Source of the DNA: Solen grandis
Taxonomy: Eukaryota > Mollusca > Bivalvia > Adapedonta > Solenidae
NCBI GenBank assembly: GCA_021229015.1
Contig: CM037782.1
Coordinates: 39,952,316 to 40,016,315, forward strand
Length of the DNA: 64,000 nt
Direction of reading: 5' to 3'
The position numbers and the translations under genes are program-made. This document shows, piece by piece, positions 36,196 to 47,825 of the stretch (its first letter is position 1; each line of letters opens with the position of its first letter). The notes beneath the pieces were generated by a model that was given only the letters and a program-made list of their open reading frames with translations, was not told where the DNA came from and searched no databases.

Positions 36196-37244
36196 AGTAG
36201 CCGCAAAGTGTACTGAGCGTTTTTTTGGGGTTTTTTGACGATGTAAAGTATTCTACAAAATTTGATTATCATAACTAAAAAAAAAACAATAACAAAATAA
36301 AACAAAAATTTAAAAAAATCTGATCATATTACCTCATAGAGGTTAGGGTTTTTTTAGTAACAGAGACTTTGACCTTGACCTGATCATCCTTAAAATCCAT
36401 CCAAATCCTCCTCTTTTGATAAGGTATCTACCTACCAAGTATGAAAACTGTATCTCTCTTTTATCAGGAGGTATTCAGTAGAAACAAAATACAAAGTACT
36501 TCCCCCCATCAGCACCACTCTGTGGAGCTCTAGTTTAAATTAAAACTAGATATGTTTGTGAAAATAACTGCATACTTGCTTCTTGGGGGCCATCTATGAA
36601 GTATGGTTCTTTAGTTATGCACTTCTCCTCAATTAGATCTAGAAATTCAGTCAAATTAGAATTTTGTGATGCAAAGGGCAATAACTCAAAAGTAATAAAG
36701 TCTATAGTTATGTTTCTTGTGTACTGCACTTCTCCTGAAGGATGTCTATGTACCTCTGATGTTTCATATCAATATCTGTCAATATATTAAATACTTCTTG
36801 AGTAATCAGTCACATTTAAGTTTTTGCAAATGACGCAGACGATCCAGTGATCACAATAGCTGATCACAATAGGTCTACTTTTTAGATCTAGAAAAAACTA
36901 GAATAAAATAACTTTGAAAGTGTTCAAGATATTGTATTTATGTAGAAGTTCAATAATTTTCTATGTGATAAAGGGGCATTACTCTAAAAATACTGCTAAT
37001 ACCTTTCATAGTTTTCAAATCAATCTACTTGATGAGGTGTCATGATTATCAAGTATTCCAAGTTTTGTGTTGATACCTTTCATTTATAGTTTTCAAATCA
37101 TTCTACTAAATAAGCAATTTTGACCAAAATTCTTAATTAAAAAGGGGCAGAACTCCAAAAATATAGCTTTCAGAATAAAGTCCCTTGTCTTACAACTGCA
37201 CCTTGTAAGGAATTTAAAGTATACCAAGTTCGTGTTATTACCTT
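36196..37244. other. Diverged repeat-like DNA, no gene seen
   Basis: Contains decayed core-like phrases (AAAGGGGCAGAACTCC, GGGGCATTACTC, TTTTCAAATCAATCTACT) at irregular spacing, suggesting an old tandem-core element. Short open frames on both strands are not convincing. Confidence 0.35.
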
Positions 37245-37248
37245 TTAA

Positions 37249-37482
37249 CCCTTTCCCTCATATAGACTCATTTTAACGCACTCAATAGGTACCACATAAA
37301 GCCTGATCTGCAGAAAACCACAGTTAAACCTTACCAAATTTAATCATAAAATCCTCATTTCCAGACCACTGAGGAGCAGCGAACAGCATAAAACCTGATC
37401 AGCCTGCGAGTTACTTGCAGGCTGATCTGGTTTAATGCTGTTTGCATAGGTCTTTTCATAGTTTCCCCTATGAGGGAAAGGG
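37249..37482. mobile_element. piggyBac-like MITE, TTAA target
   Basis: CCCTTTCCCTCATA at the left and TATGAGGGAAAGGG at the right are perfect inverted ends, each bordered by TTAA (37245-37248 and 37483-37486). A strong internal hairpin (TGATCAGCCTGC...GCAGGCTGATCTG) is present. TTAA duplication is the hallmark of piggyBac-type insertion. It is 234 bp, non-coding. Confidence 0.8.
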
Positions 37483-37639
37483 TTAAAGTATTGAGAAATG
37501 GGCTACATTTAAGTTTTTGCATGATGACGAGAACGATAAAGCAGCGATCATAATAGCTCAACTTTTTCTTCGAAACAGACAAGCTAATAAAAAACCAGTA
37601 ATAATTGTAAAAGTGAACTGTATCCCAAACGAAGTTTAA

Positions 37640-38720
37640 GAAATAACCCAGTCATAAGGAAAAGTGAGGGGGTGGGGCCTGACCCCTTGGTGACCCATGT
37701 GAACATCAAAAAAGTACCATTCAATCCATCTGATCATGAGGATCAAAAATATGTATGTTTATTGGTGGGGATCTCAATTTATTTTTAAATAAAGGTCAGA
37801 AGTAAAACTGACATAATGGGGCTAGATCCTCTGGGGACACTGAAGAAGTACCATTCAATCTGTCTCATCATGAGGAACAAGAATATAAATGCTTTGTGGG
37901 TAGGGATCTGAACATTTTTTGAGATATAAGGTCATAAGTAAAATTGAGAGGGTGGGGCCTGACCCCTTGGCGACCTATATGAACTTAAAAGAAGATTCAA
38001 TCCAACTCATCATAAGGAACAGGAATATATATGGTTAAGGGGTGGGGATCTAACCAGTTTTTGAGATATAAGGCCATTAAATTAATTTGAGGGGGCAGGG
38101 CCTGCCCCTGGGTAACCCCGGGATAACCAAAGTAGTGACATCAAATCTGTCTCATCATGAGGAACATTAATATATATGGTTTAGGGGCTGGGATCTAACC
38201 AGTTCTTGAGATATAAGGCCGTTAGTAAGTTTAGGAGGCAGAGCCCGCCCCTGGGTAACCTCGGAGTAACAAAAGTAGTGCCATCCAATCTGTCTCATCA
38301 TGAGGAACAAGAATATATATGGTTTAGGGGTGGGGATCTGAACAGTTTTTGAGATATAAGGCCATAAGTAAATTTGATGGGGCGGGGCCTGCCCCGGGTG
38401 ACCTCAGGGTAATCAAAGTAGTGCCATCCAATCTGTCTCATCATGTGGAACAAGAATATATATGCTTTAGGGTGGGGATCTGAACAGTATTAAAGATATA
38501 AGGTGATAAGTTAATTTGAGGGAGTGGGGCCTGCTCCTGGGTGACAAAAGGGGACACCAAAGTAGTACTATTCAATCTCCTCATTTTTAGGAACCAAAAA
38601 ATAAATAATTCAGGGTTGGAAATTTGGTATATACAAAAATACATTTTTTGTGCAAATATCCATCTTTGACGGGGTGGGACGTGACTCCCAGGGACCCCTC
38701 ATTTACAAAAATCAGGGAGG
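37640..38720 (-). repeat. Family H tandem array, about 142 bp unit
   Basis: About seven units. Landmarks are CATCATGAGGAACAAGAATA, GGGGTGGGGATCTGAACAG, TTTTTGAGATATAAGGCC and GGGGCGGGGCCTGCCCC. Spacing is about 140-146 bases. The same core is found in the opposite orientation at 24380-25680 and 52793-53345. Confidence 0.7.
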
Positions 38721-39149
38721 CCCAACTACTCATTGAGGTTTTTTAGTGTGTGAATTTTTATAACGATAGGTCAAGCAGCCTCTGAGATATTCTACAAGTT
38801 CCTAAAAAAAAATTATTTTAAATAGGAAATTTAAAAAATTTTTTTTTTTTTCAGTAATCTAGTTACCAAAACAAATGTCTTTAAAATCCATTCTATCCGA
38901 TTGCAATATATTTGGGTCTTTCATAAAATAACAAACAAATTTTGTTATTTGCATTACTCCATGATTTTTTGGGTCAATCGTTAAACTTAAAGAATCAAAA
39001 GAACAACCCAACATTGCTCTACAAATAATATTCATATTTTCGAAAATCAAAAGTTTTCAAGATATAAACTGTTAAACATATTGAGGCTAACAGAATTTTC
39101 GTTTTTCAGCCATAATTCAACTGATTCAACCCTGATCATTAAAAGCTGA

Positions 39150-41090
39150 AAGGTCTTTCAAAGCACTACAAATTATAGGCATAGTGTCTCAATAGAATAT
39201 TTATTGTTTGAGATATTTAAGGCCAATAAAAAATATCAATTGAAATATGACCTTGACCGTTGCTTTCTCTGGAAACGGAAATGGCCTTCAGTAAAAATTT
39301 CATTCAAATTAAACAAAAAATCAGGTCTATAGGCCGTAAAAACCGTTTAATTTCAGTAAAAAAAAAGTGTTTAGGACTGTAATGACACATGACGTCATAT
39401 GATGCTCATCTTCTTACAAGGTAAAAAAATACGTAGAGACTTATATTCAGTCAAAATATCAGCCTTCCAACTCATCTGGAAGCGATGTTATGCTTATTTG
39501 AAATTTAATGTCAATGGTTCGAATACTGGATTCGCCATAGAACCTTTGCCTTTATGAATATTGAAAAACGGACACCTTGATGCATAATTATAATGAAACT
39601 TACACATTTTGTGAAAATTGAATGAAAATCGGTCCGAAAAAAATGGCTGTAGACCGCAAACAAATTTTTTGTAGACAACGTTATGTTTGACGTCAAAGGC
39701 ATAAGACAATCAATGAAGTGAAATACTCAGTATCTGAAATATAGGCCATTAATTTTTAATGCCCCTGGACCTTTGCAACATATAGAAATAAAGGCGTAGA
39801 TATAAGAAATTCTTTTTGACCTTATGACGTCAAATGACGTTCTGCCTCACAGAATAAAAAGAAGTCATAAAGACTAATATTCAGTCCAAATATCAGCTTT
39901 CTAACACATCTGGAAGCTATGTTATGTATATTAAAAATTTGACATCAGTGGTTCGAATCTTGGATTTGCCATATAACCTTTGTCTTTTCGAATTTTGACA
40001 AACGGACACCGGCATGCACAACTAAACCGTAACATGTACATTCTGTGAAATTTTGATGAAAATCGGTCGAGAAATAATGGTTGTAGACCGAGTACAAACT
40101 TTTTGTCCTGACGTCAAATCTGACGTTATATGACGTCACATGAATATGAAATTCAATGCATTCCAAAACACATGGTTTGACGCATATGCTATTAAATTTC
40201 CATGGTCCTGGAAACTTTACAACATATATAAATTAAGGCATAGATATCAGAAATTCTTTTTGACCTTATGACGTCATAGGACATCAAATGACGTTCATCT
40301 TTACAGAATGTAATACACACTTGGAGACTTATAATCTGTGCAAAATTCAGCTTTCTACCTCATCTAGAAGCAATTTTATAGGTATTTGAAATTTGACGTC
40401 AATGGTTCAAATCTTGGATTCGCCATAAAACCTTTGCCATTTGGAAGAACGGACACCGGGATGCACAACTAGAGCGTACAAATTCTGTGAAATTTTTATG
40501 AAAATCTGTCCAGAAATAACGACTGTAGACCGCATACATTTTTAGACAATCAAGTTTGACGTCAAAATGCGTCTTAGGCAAATGAAACTTATTGAAATGC
40601 AAAATGTTCTATGTGAAGCATATGCTATTCAATTTTCAAGGTGCTTAAACGTTTGCAACATATAAGTTAAAACGTAGAAATTAGAAATTACTCTTTACCT
40701 TATGACGTCATGAGACTTTCATTTTCTCATAATGTAAAGAAGACCCAGAGACATATATTTTGTCCAAATATCAGCTGTCTAGCTCATATGGAAGCGATTT
40801 TATATGCATTTGAAATTTGACATCAATTGTTCGAATCTTAAGATTCGCCATAGAACCATTGCCTTTTTGAATTTTGAAAAATGGACACCGGGATGCACAA
40901 CTAGAGCATAATATACACATTCTGTGAAAATTTGATGAAAATCGGTCCAGAAATAATGGCTGTAGACTACGTACAAACTTTTTCACCTGACATCAAATCT
41001 GACATTATATGAATATGAAATTCATTGCATTCAAAAGCTCATGGTTTGAAATATATGCCATGAAATTTTAATTGTTCTGGGCCACTGGCA
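39150..41090 (-). repeat. Family I tandem array, about 430 bp unit, CRE-rich
   Basis: About four diverged units, seen from the landmark TTTGAAATTTGACGTCAATGG and its variants at about 39498, 39932, 40387 and 40809. Nine perfect TGACGTCA palindromes occur, starting at 39390, 39688, 39825, 40109, 40131, 40269, 40394, 40557 and 40703. Related minus-strand open frames recur in the units (FxTDFHxxFTxC patterns). They are short and broken, so any coding origin is uncertain. Confidence 0.65.
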
Positions 41091-41157
41091 AAACATCGAA
41101 ATTAACACAAATATAAGAGGAAGAAAAAAAGAATAATAAGAAAAATAAGAATAATAA

Positions 41158-42747
41158 ACAAGAGGCCCATGATGGCCCTAAATCGCTCACCTGAGATAAA
41201 TATGTTGACCCAAGGAACATTTGTACCAATTTATTTTAAAATCTGGCCAGTAGTTTTGAAGAAGATGATTTTTAAAGTTTTCATATTTTTTTTCTTTTTG
41301 TTGCCATGGCAACCAGAGTTCTATATTGATCAAGTTTATTTAGGAACTTTTGTGAAGGTTGACCCAAGGATCATTCCTGCCATGTTTAATCAAATTCTGT
41401 CCAGTGGTTTCAGAGGAAATGTTGATTAAAGTTTTCCCTATATACATATAAGGCAAATAAGCCCCGCCCCTGGCGGCCATGTTTTTTACAGATCGGAATT
41501 TTTTTTAGCAACTTTGGTAGAGGTTGACCCAAGGAACATCTGTACCAAATTATTTTGAAATCTGGCCAGTAGTTTTGAAGAAGATGATTTTTAAAGTTTT
41601 CATATTTTTTTTCCTTTTTGTTGCCATGGCAACCAGAGTTCTACATGCATCAAGTTTATTTTAGCAACTTTTGTGAAGGTTGACCCAAGGATCATCCCTG
41701 CCAAGTTAAATCAATTTCTGTCCAGTGGTTTCAGAGGAGATGTTGTTTAAAGGTTTCTCTATATACATATAAGACAAATAAGCCCCGTCCCTGGTGGCCA
41801 TGTTTTTTTACGGATCGGAATAATTTTGGCAACTTTGGTAAGGTGACCAAGGAACATCTGTACCAATTTATTTAAAATCTGGCCATGTTTTGAAGAAGAA
41901 GATTTTAAAGTTATCTTTTTTTCTTTGTTGCCATGGCAACGAGTTCTACATGGATCAAGTTTATTTAGCAACTTTGTGAAGGTGACCAAGGTATCCTGCC
42001 AAGTTTAATCAATTCTGTCCATGTTTCAGAGGGATGTTGTTTAAAGGTTTCTCTATATACTTAGGGCAAATAAGCCCGCCTGGCGCCATGTTTTTTTACG
42101 GATGGAATAATTTAGCAACTTGAGAGGTTGACCAAGAACATCTGTACATTTATGTAAAATTTGGCAGTAGTTTTGAGAGATGATTTTTAAGTTTTCTTCT
42201 TTTTTTTCTTTTGTTGCCATGGCAACCAGAGTTCTACATGGATCAAGTTTATTTTAGCAACTTTTGTGAAGGTTGACCCAAGGATCATCCCTGTCAAGTT
42301 TAATCAAATTCTGTCCAGTGGTTTCAGAGGAGATGTTGTTTAAAGGTTTCTCTATATACATATAAGGCAAATAAGGCCCGCCCCCTGGCGGCCATGTTTT
42401 TTTACGGATCGGAATAATTTTAGCAACTTTGGTAGAGGTTGACCCAAGGAACATCTGTACCAAATTATTTTGAAATCTGGCCAGTAGTTTTGAAGAAGAT
42501 GATTTTTAAAGTTTTCAAATTATTTTTCTTTTTGTAGCCATGGCAACCAGAGTTCTTCATGGATCAAGTTTATTTTAGCAACTTTTTTAGAGCCTCACCC
42601 AAGGAACATTCCTGCCAAGTTTCATTAAATTCTGTCCAGTGGTTTCAGAGGAGATGTCGTTTAAAGCAAATTGTTGACGACGGACGATGACGGACGAAAG
42701 GGCGATCACAAAAGTTCACCTTGAGCACTTTGTGCTCAGGTGAGCTA
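41158..42747 (-). mobile_element. Family A element, A1 cores
   Basis: From ACAAGAGGCCCATGATGGCC to CACTTTGTGCTCAGGTGAGCTA on the plus strand; 1,590 bp. About five long A1 cores (GGTTGACCCAAGG, TCTGGCCAGTAGTTTTG, GTTGCCATGGCAACCAG, GGCGGCCATGTTTTTT). A block at about 41836-42190 is full of 1-3 base deletions relative to its neighbours. Confidence 0.8.
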
Positions 42748-44141
42748 AAAACAGGGAGACTTAAGAAGAAGCACATATAAACAAAATAAACAGTGCAACT
42801 GTGTCCCATGTTGTGATCCTACCTAATCCAGACACTCTAGCTGGTTTGGATGATGTCCACGTTGGGGAGATTCCACCCTATTGAGTTGGCATACAGATTT
42901 TGAGTAGGTATGGTTAAACAAGGGCTGTCATAAAATTCTGGGAGAAATTTAATGGATGATTTATTTTTAATGCCAGTACATTATAATTCACAAATCTTAT
43001 ATTTAAATTTATCATTTTACTTCACATGAAGTCATTAATAAGATATTTACTCTTATAACTTTAAAAATTATCACTATTAAAAACATAGGTCTGAATTCCC
43101 AGCGCACATCAAATTATCAGCATATTGTTTTGTATAGGTTTGAATAAATGATGTATATTTCAAATATGTGACGTATCTGCCAAACATCATGTTGATATCT
43201 TCTGCTGATATGGTGTCATCTCAGAAATTTTTTTATTTAATAACATCAGAAACGAATGAGAAACAGACAAATGGAAGCACCTGATAGAAAATAGAAAAAA
43301 ATTATGATGGCAACATTCGAAAGATTGCGCAGCTGATACTAACAGTTAAAGACTTCAGTGTTCAAATTTTCTTTAAGGCTGTTTTTGACAAACCATGGGT
43401 AAAGCAGCACCGTAAGTGCATGGAATGCCATGGAGAGTTCTTGCGATCGTCTTTTCATGTTTGATGTGCACCACGATTCACATAGTTGTCATGGTATTTA
43501 GGTAACCCTTGTTATTTGTTGATTTTTTCTATGAAATTTTGTGAAATGTTCCAATTATATATATATATATATATATCTTTAACTCGTACCTATTTATTTT
43601 AGCTTTTAAACAGTCTTGTCACAAAATATTGGGACAGTCCTCGTACGTTTGTCCATGTCTTATTTACTACAAAATCTATTCAGAATTCATATTTTATTTC
43701 TTATATGACAAAACTCATGCTGGATTCCAATAAATTAATTGGAAGAGGTAAAACTTCCACAAATCTTCATTAAGAGAGATAAAGTAGCAAAGCAGAAAAG
43801 CTGTCATTAAACCATCATAGCTAGTTTGTTGAACAAATTTTGTTTGATGCTAAAAACAATATAAATCATAATACTGCACCAAAAAAGAAACTTTCGGTTT
43901 CAATGTGTCTTCTGAGTGTCGCGAAATTCAAGTGGTCATACCTTTTGTAATACTTACCCAATAAGATAAAAAAAAATTCACATTCCTGTTCATAGTTATA
44001 AAATGGAAAAGCCTTAAGGGTGTATGTTACAATTTACCATCACAACGTCTTGGACATGCTAAGTGCAACATATTTCGGATACTCCAAATGTTTGGATACA
44101 ATTTGTCACAATGTCAGCACAACTATGCTTAAAGTTTAAGA
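42748..44141. other. Intergenic, no gene seen
   Basis: AT-rich DNA with an (AT)n run at about 43557-43576. No exon or repeat end is recognised. Confidence 0.4.
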
Positions 44142-44402
44142 TTTTTTTGTTGTATTGTTGTATTGGGGTTTACCGTCACTGCGATAGTATTTCAATCATA
44201 TAGCATCATCCAGCTAATTACAGGTGGAGGAAGACCCCGAGTACACAGAGGCACCCGGGTAGAACCACCGACCTACTGCAAGCCAGCTGGAAAGCTTCCT
44301 CACATGAAAAATCCGAAGTCCCTACCGGGATTCGAACCCACAGAGTTGAGGGGCTGAGAGATTTGTAGTCCACGACTGTAACCGCTCGGCCACAGCAGCC
44401 CC
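44142..44402 (-). mobile_element. tRNA-derived SINE with 12 bp target duplication
   Basis: Minus-strand head: GGGGCTGCTGTGGCCGAGCG (A box TGGCCGAGCGG), then GGGTTCGAATCCCGG (B box), of the Ser/Leu tRNA type. Body with GAGGAAGCTTTCCAGC and GGTCGGTGGTTCTACCCGG. The tail is a run of CAATA/CAA repeats. The 12-mer TAAAGTTTAAGA flanks both sides (44130-44141 and 44403-44414). Confidence 0.85.
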
Positions 44403-44664
44403 TAAAGTTTAAGAACATCTGCTTGTATTTATAACATTTTCTTTTCCTTTTCAAATGTTATACTAATTTGCAATGAATTAAGTATTTAATAAATTTTAAA
44501 CTTAATTTTCTGGTTTAGCATTAGATAGTTACCATAGAAATGGCTCAGTATCTCGAAAATTAACACGGTGACCTATACTTATTTTTCATTGTTTTGATAA
44601 AGCAACCATTTAAGAATATTTACAAGAATAATGGAAAAAAAATCTAATGAAGGATTTTTTATTA

Positions 44665-45320
44665 ACAAGAGGCCCATGATGGCCCTAAATCGCTCACCTG
44701 AGATAAATAGGTTGACCCAAGGAACATCTGTACCAATTTATTTTAAAATCTGGCCAGTAGTTTTGAAGAAGATGATTTTTAAAGTTTTCATTTTTTATTT
44801 CTTTTTGTTGCCATTGCAACCAGAGTTCTACATGGATCAAGTTTATTTTAGCAACTTTTGTGAAGGTTGACCCAAGGATCATCCCTGCCAAGTTTAATCA
44901 AATTCTGTCCAGTGGTTTCAGAGGAGATGTTGTTTAAAGGTTTCTCTATATACATATAAGGCAAATAAGCCCCGTCCCTGGCGGCCATGTTTTTTTACGG
45001 ATCGGAATAATTTTAGCAACTTTGGTAGAGGTTGACCCAAGGAACATCTGTACCAATTTATTTTGAAATCTGGCCAGTAGTTTTGAAGGAGATGATTTTT
45101 AAAGTTTTCAAATTATTTTTCTTTTTGTAGCCATAGCAACCAGAGTTCTTCATGGATTTTAGCAACTTTTGTAGAGCCTCACCCAAGGAACATTCCTGCC
45201 AAGTTTCATTAAATTCTGTCCAGCGGTTTCAGAGGAGATGTCATTTAAAGCAAATTGTTGACGACGGACGCCGGGAGATCACAAAAGCTCACCTTGAGCA
45301 CTTTGTGCTCAGGTGAGCTA
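44665..45320 (-). mobile_element. Family A element, A1 cores, short
   Basis: Complete ends (ACAAGAGGCCCATGATGGCC and TTTGTGCTCAGGTGAGCTA) with about two A1 cores; 656 bp. Nearly identical over long stretches to the copy at 41158, with fewer cores, so copies differ mainly in unit number. Confidence 0.8.
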
Positions 45321-45942
45321 AAAATTAAAAAACGATTGAAAATGAAGCGATTTTTTTCTCTCCCTTTTCTTAAAATTCTATGTTTTTTTTGTCCATTTCT
45401 GTAAAAAGGAAGAACCTGAGGGTATTTTGACCGTTTATTCAAATATATTGAATTATCATAAAGTAACTGTTAGTATGTGTGTCTTCTATTTGTAGAGTTT
45501 TTACTTCTTTTTTCCTTTTAACAAGAGATGTATATTTGAGCTTTTTATTAAAAACGGTTACAATGGATATACAAAGGTAGCATAAAATTGAGCATGGTGA
45601 CTATCAATATTTTAAATTTTCGTATTCAGCACAATTCCTTACATAATATATGTGAAAATCAGTAATTTCTATTGCAGAAAAAAACAAAAAACTCTAAAAT
45701 CTCAATTTTGATATTAAAAAAATACACACACACACAAAAAAACAACACATTTCTATCCTAAAAATAGCAACTGTATCAATATAATTTTCAAAGCATTTAC
45801 AATCACTGAAAAATTTCAATGTTGTCTTGTCAAATAGTAAATTAGTGCATGTGAAATTGTGTCATTTCTGAATTTTACACTCTTGGTCATATGAATTGAA
45901 TCAACAATTCAAATCTGGTAATTGACCTAATTATTTTAACTA

Positions 45943-46350
45943 GGGCTGTTGCAGTATAACAGTATATTACAATACTGAGTGGAGTTAATACTGTATATAC
46001 TGGTTTTTGCTGGTATGCTATGCAGTTTTGATGCTGCCACCACCATATTTTAGCATTTTAGCACAACCTCAGTACTTTCTACAGGCTTTAGTAAGTTATT
46101 GCTTTGATTACGTCCATAATTTGAACATCGTGCGTATTCTTTTAGGTATATTTTTCAAGGAGATATATTGCAGTATTCCTTACAGGAAAATTTGTTGTCT
46201 ATTTGGCTCAATATTTTTTCAAAACAAGATACTGTTTGAAATGGCCCCGAATTATAGTATAGTCATATATGGTGACATATTGTGGTATGTATTGCAATAT
46301 GCTCTTTGTATATCAAAATAACTGTGGTTTGCTTTAAGCATATTGACAGC
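45943..46350. mobile_element. Possible hAT-like MITE
   Basis: The left TAGGGCTGTTGCAGTATA and right AGCATATTGACAGCCTTA ends resemble hAT-type TAGGGCTGTCAAT termini. No clear 8 bp duplication, so this is tentative. The 104-codon frame inside (46007-46321) has no recognised domain. Confidence 0.3.
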
Positions 46351-47180
46351 CTTATTCAATCTCTTTAAATAATACAATTGTCCATTTTAGTACAAAATTT
46401 ATATATGTACTCTTTAAAAAAATGGAAAGTTTCTTTTTTGGTTGAGTATATACTGCACTTTAATATTTGACATACAGATATGTTTAACATCTAATGTAAT
46501 TATGCAACAACTTTATCAGGTCTGAAGGAGTTTACTGTAATGATCAAGAAACAAAGATCAGATTCACAAAACTTAACACAAAAATGTTTTTGCACAGTGT
46601 GTCCATATATTCCAAACTTTAAGACAACCAGATTTGAAGTCTTGGAATACCATCCAACTTCTTGATATCAAACACTATGAGAGATGATGAAACATGAAGT
46701 GAATGTGAATATTCTCATCTTGTAATTAGGACGCCATTAGGATGCTACTTTTCAGCTAGACATTTGATTAAGGAGTCTTGACAACATTTATATCTGAAAT
46801 AATACATACCTTAAAATGAATTGATTACTACTTGCATACCAGAATTATTTCTTGATCTTGGTTAATATCTACTTGTCCAACTATAAAACTTTTTTGTAAA
46901 TTTAAAAGAAAAAATCCTGTTCATGGCATTTTTTCTATAACAAAGAGCTCCTGCATCCCGAATGCAAAAAAGTGTATAATTCTAGGGATAGACAATCCAT
47001 CAGGAGTGAAAAGGTTTTATATACATGGTATTCCTTCATGTTCATTTTTTCTGTATCAAACAATTTACTTTAGTTATAAGAGTCAATCAAATATGTTTTG
47101 ACTCAACCAGAAATGATTGATGATGATCATGTTGGTACAAATGACAAAGACATCTGTCACATCAAAACATTCAACACATA
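46351..47180 (-). other. IPO13: Probable IPO13 3' untranslated/downstream region
   Basis: AT-rich sequence directly after the IPO13 stop codon on the minus strand, without coding signals. The transcript end cannot be fixed. Confidence 0.3.
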
Positions 47181-47783
47181 TCACATAAGTTCTGCCATCT
47201 GCGCTGCATATTCAGTGCCTAGCAATCCACGGCAAAGAAGAGTCAATTCCTTCACAAGCTCCCGCACCTTTCGTTTGTTATTTCTCTCCCTGTAAAAAAG
47301 GTAAAGTCAGAAAATGACATCAAATTCACTAAGAATACATTTTGTTTTTGTTTAGTATATTCTATATATTATTGTTGATTATCATGAACAAGAGGGCCAT
47401 GGTGACCCTAAAACACTCACCAGAGTACCATAAACCTAATCAAAACAATTCAGGTCACTTGATTTTACCTGGTTCCCTTCAGCAGCAACCATATTCTTAG
47501 GTTTCCATACAGACCATCTGATCACCTCATTTTTCAAGGGATCAACACTGTTTAAGCAATTACGGTGGAAGACCACTGGGTTATATCATTTAAGCAATCA
47601 TTCTTAACATTGGTTTAAAACATAATGAATTTCAAAATCATCTGTAAAGAGTATATAAGAAACTAGCTGACCCCACTGGGGGTCTCATTTTCCAAGAGAT
47701 AAACTTTATTTTAGCAATAATGGTAGAGGGCTATGAGGTGACCATTTTTGCTCAATGAAACTAAACTTTGACCACTGGTTGCA

Positions 47784-47825
<42 letters not shown>

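Noticed and set aside
39494..40986. Related minus-strand open frames in the I array as a gene family
   Set aside because: Frames are short, broken at different points and follow the 430 bp DNA repeat; a decayed coding origin cannot be excluded but is not supported.
46007..46321. 104-codon hydrophobic open frame
   Set aside because: AT-rich sequence inside a possible MITE, no recognised domain, no splice or promoter support.
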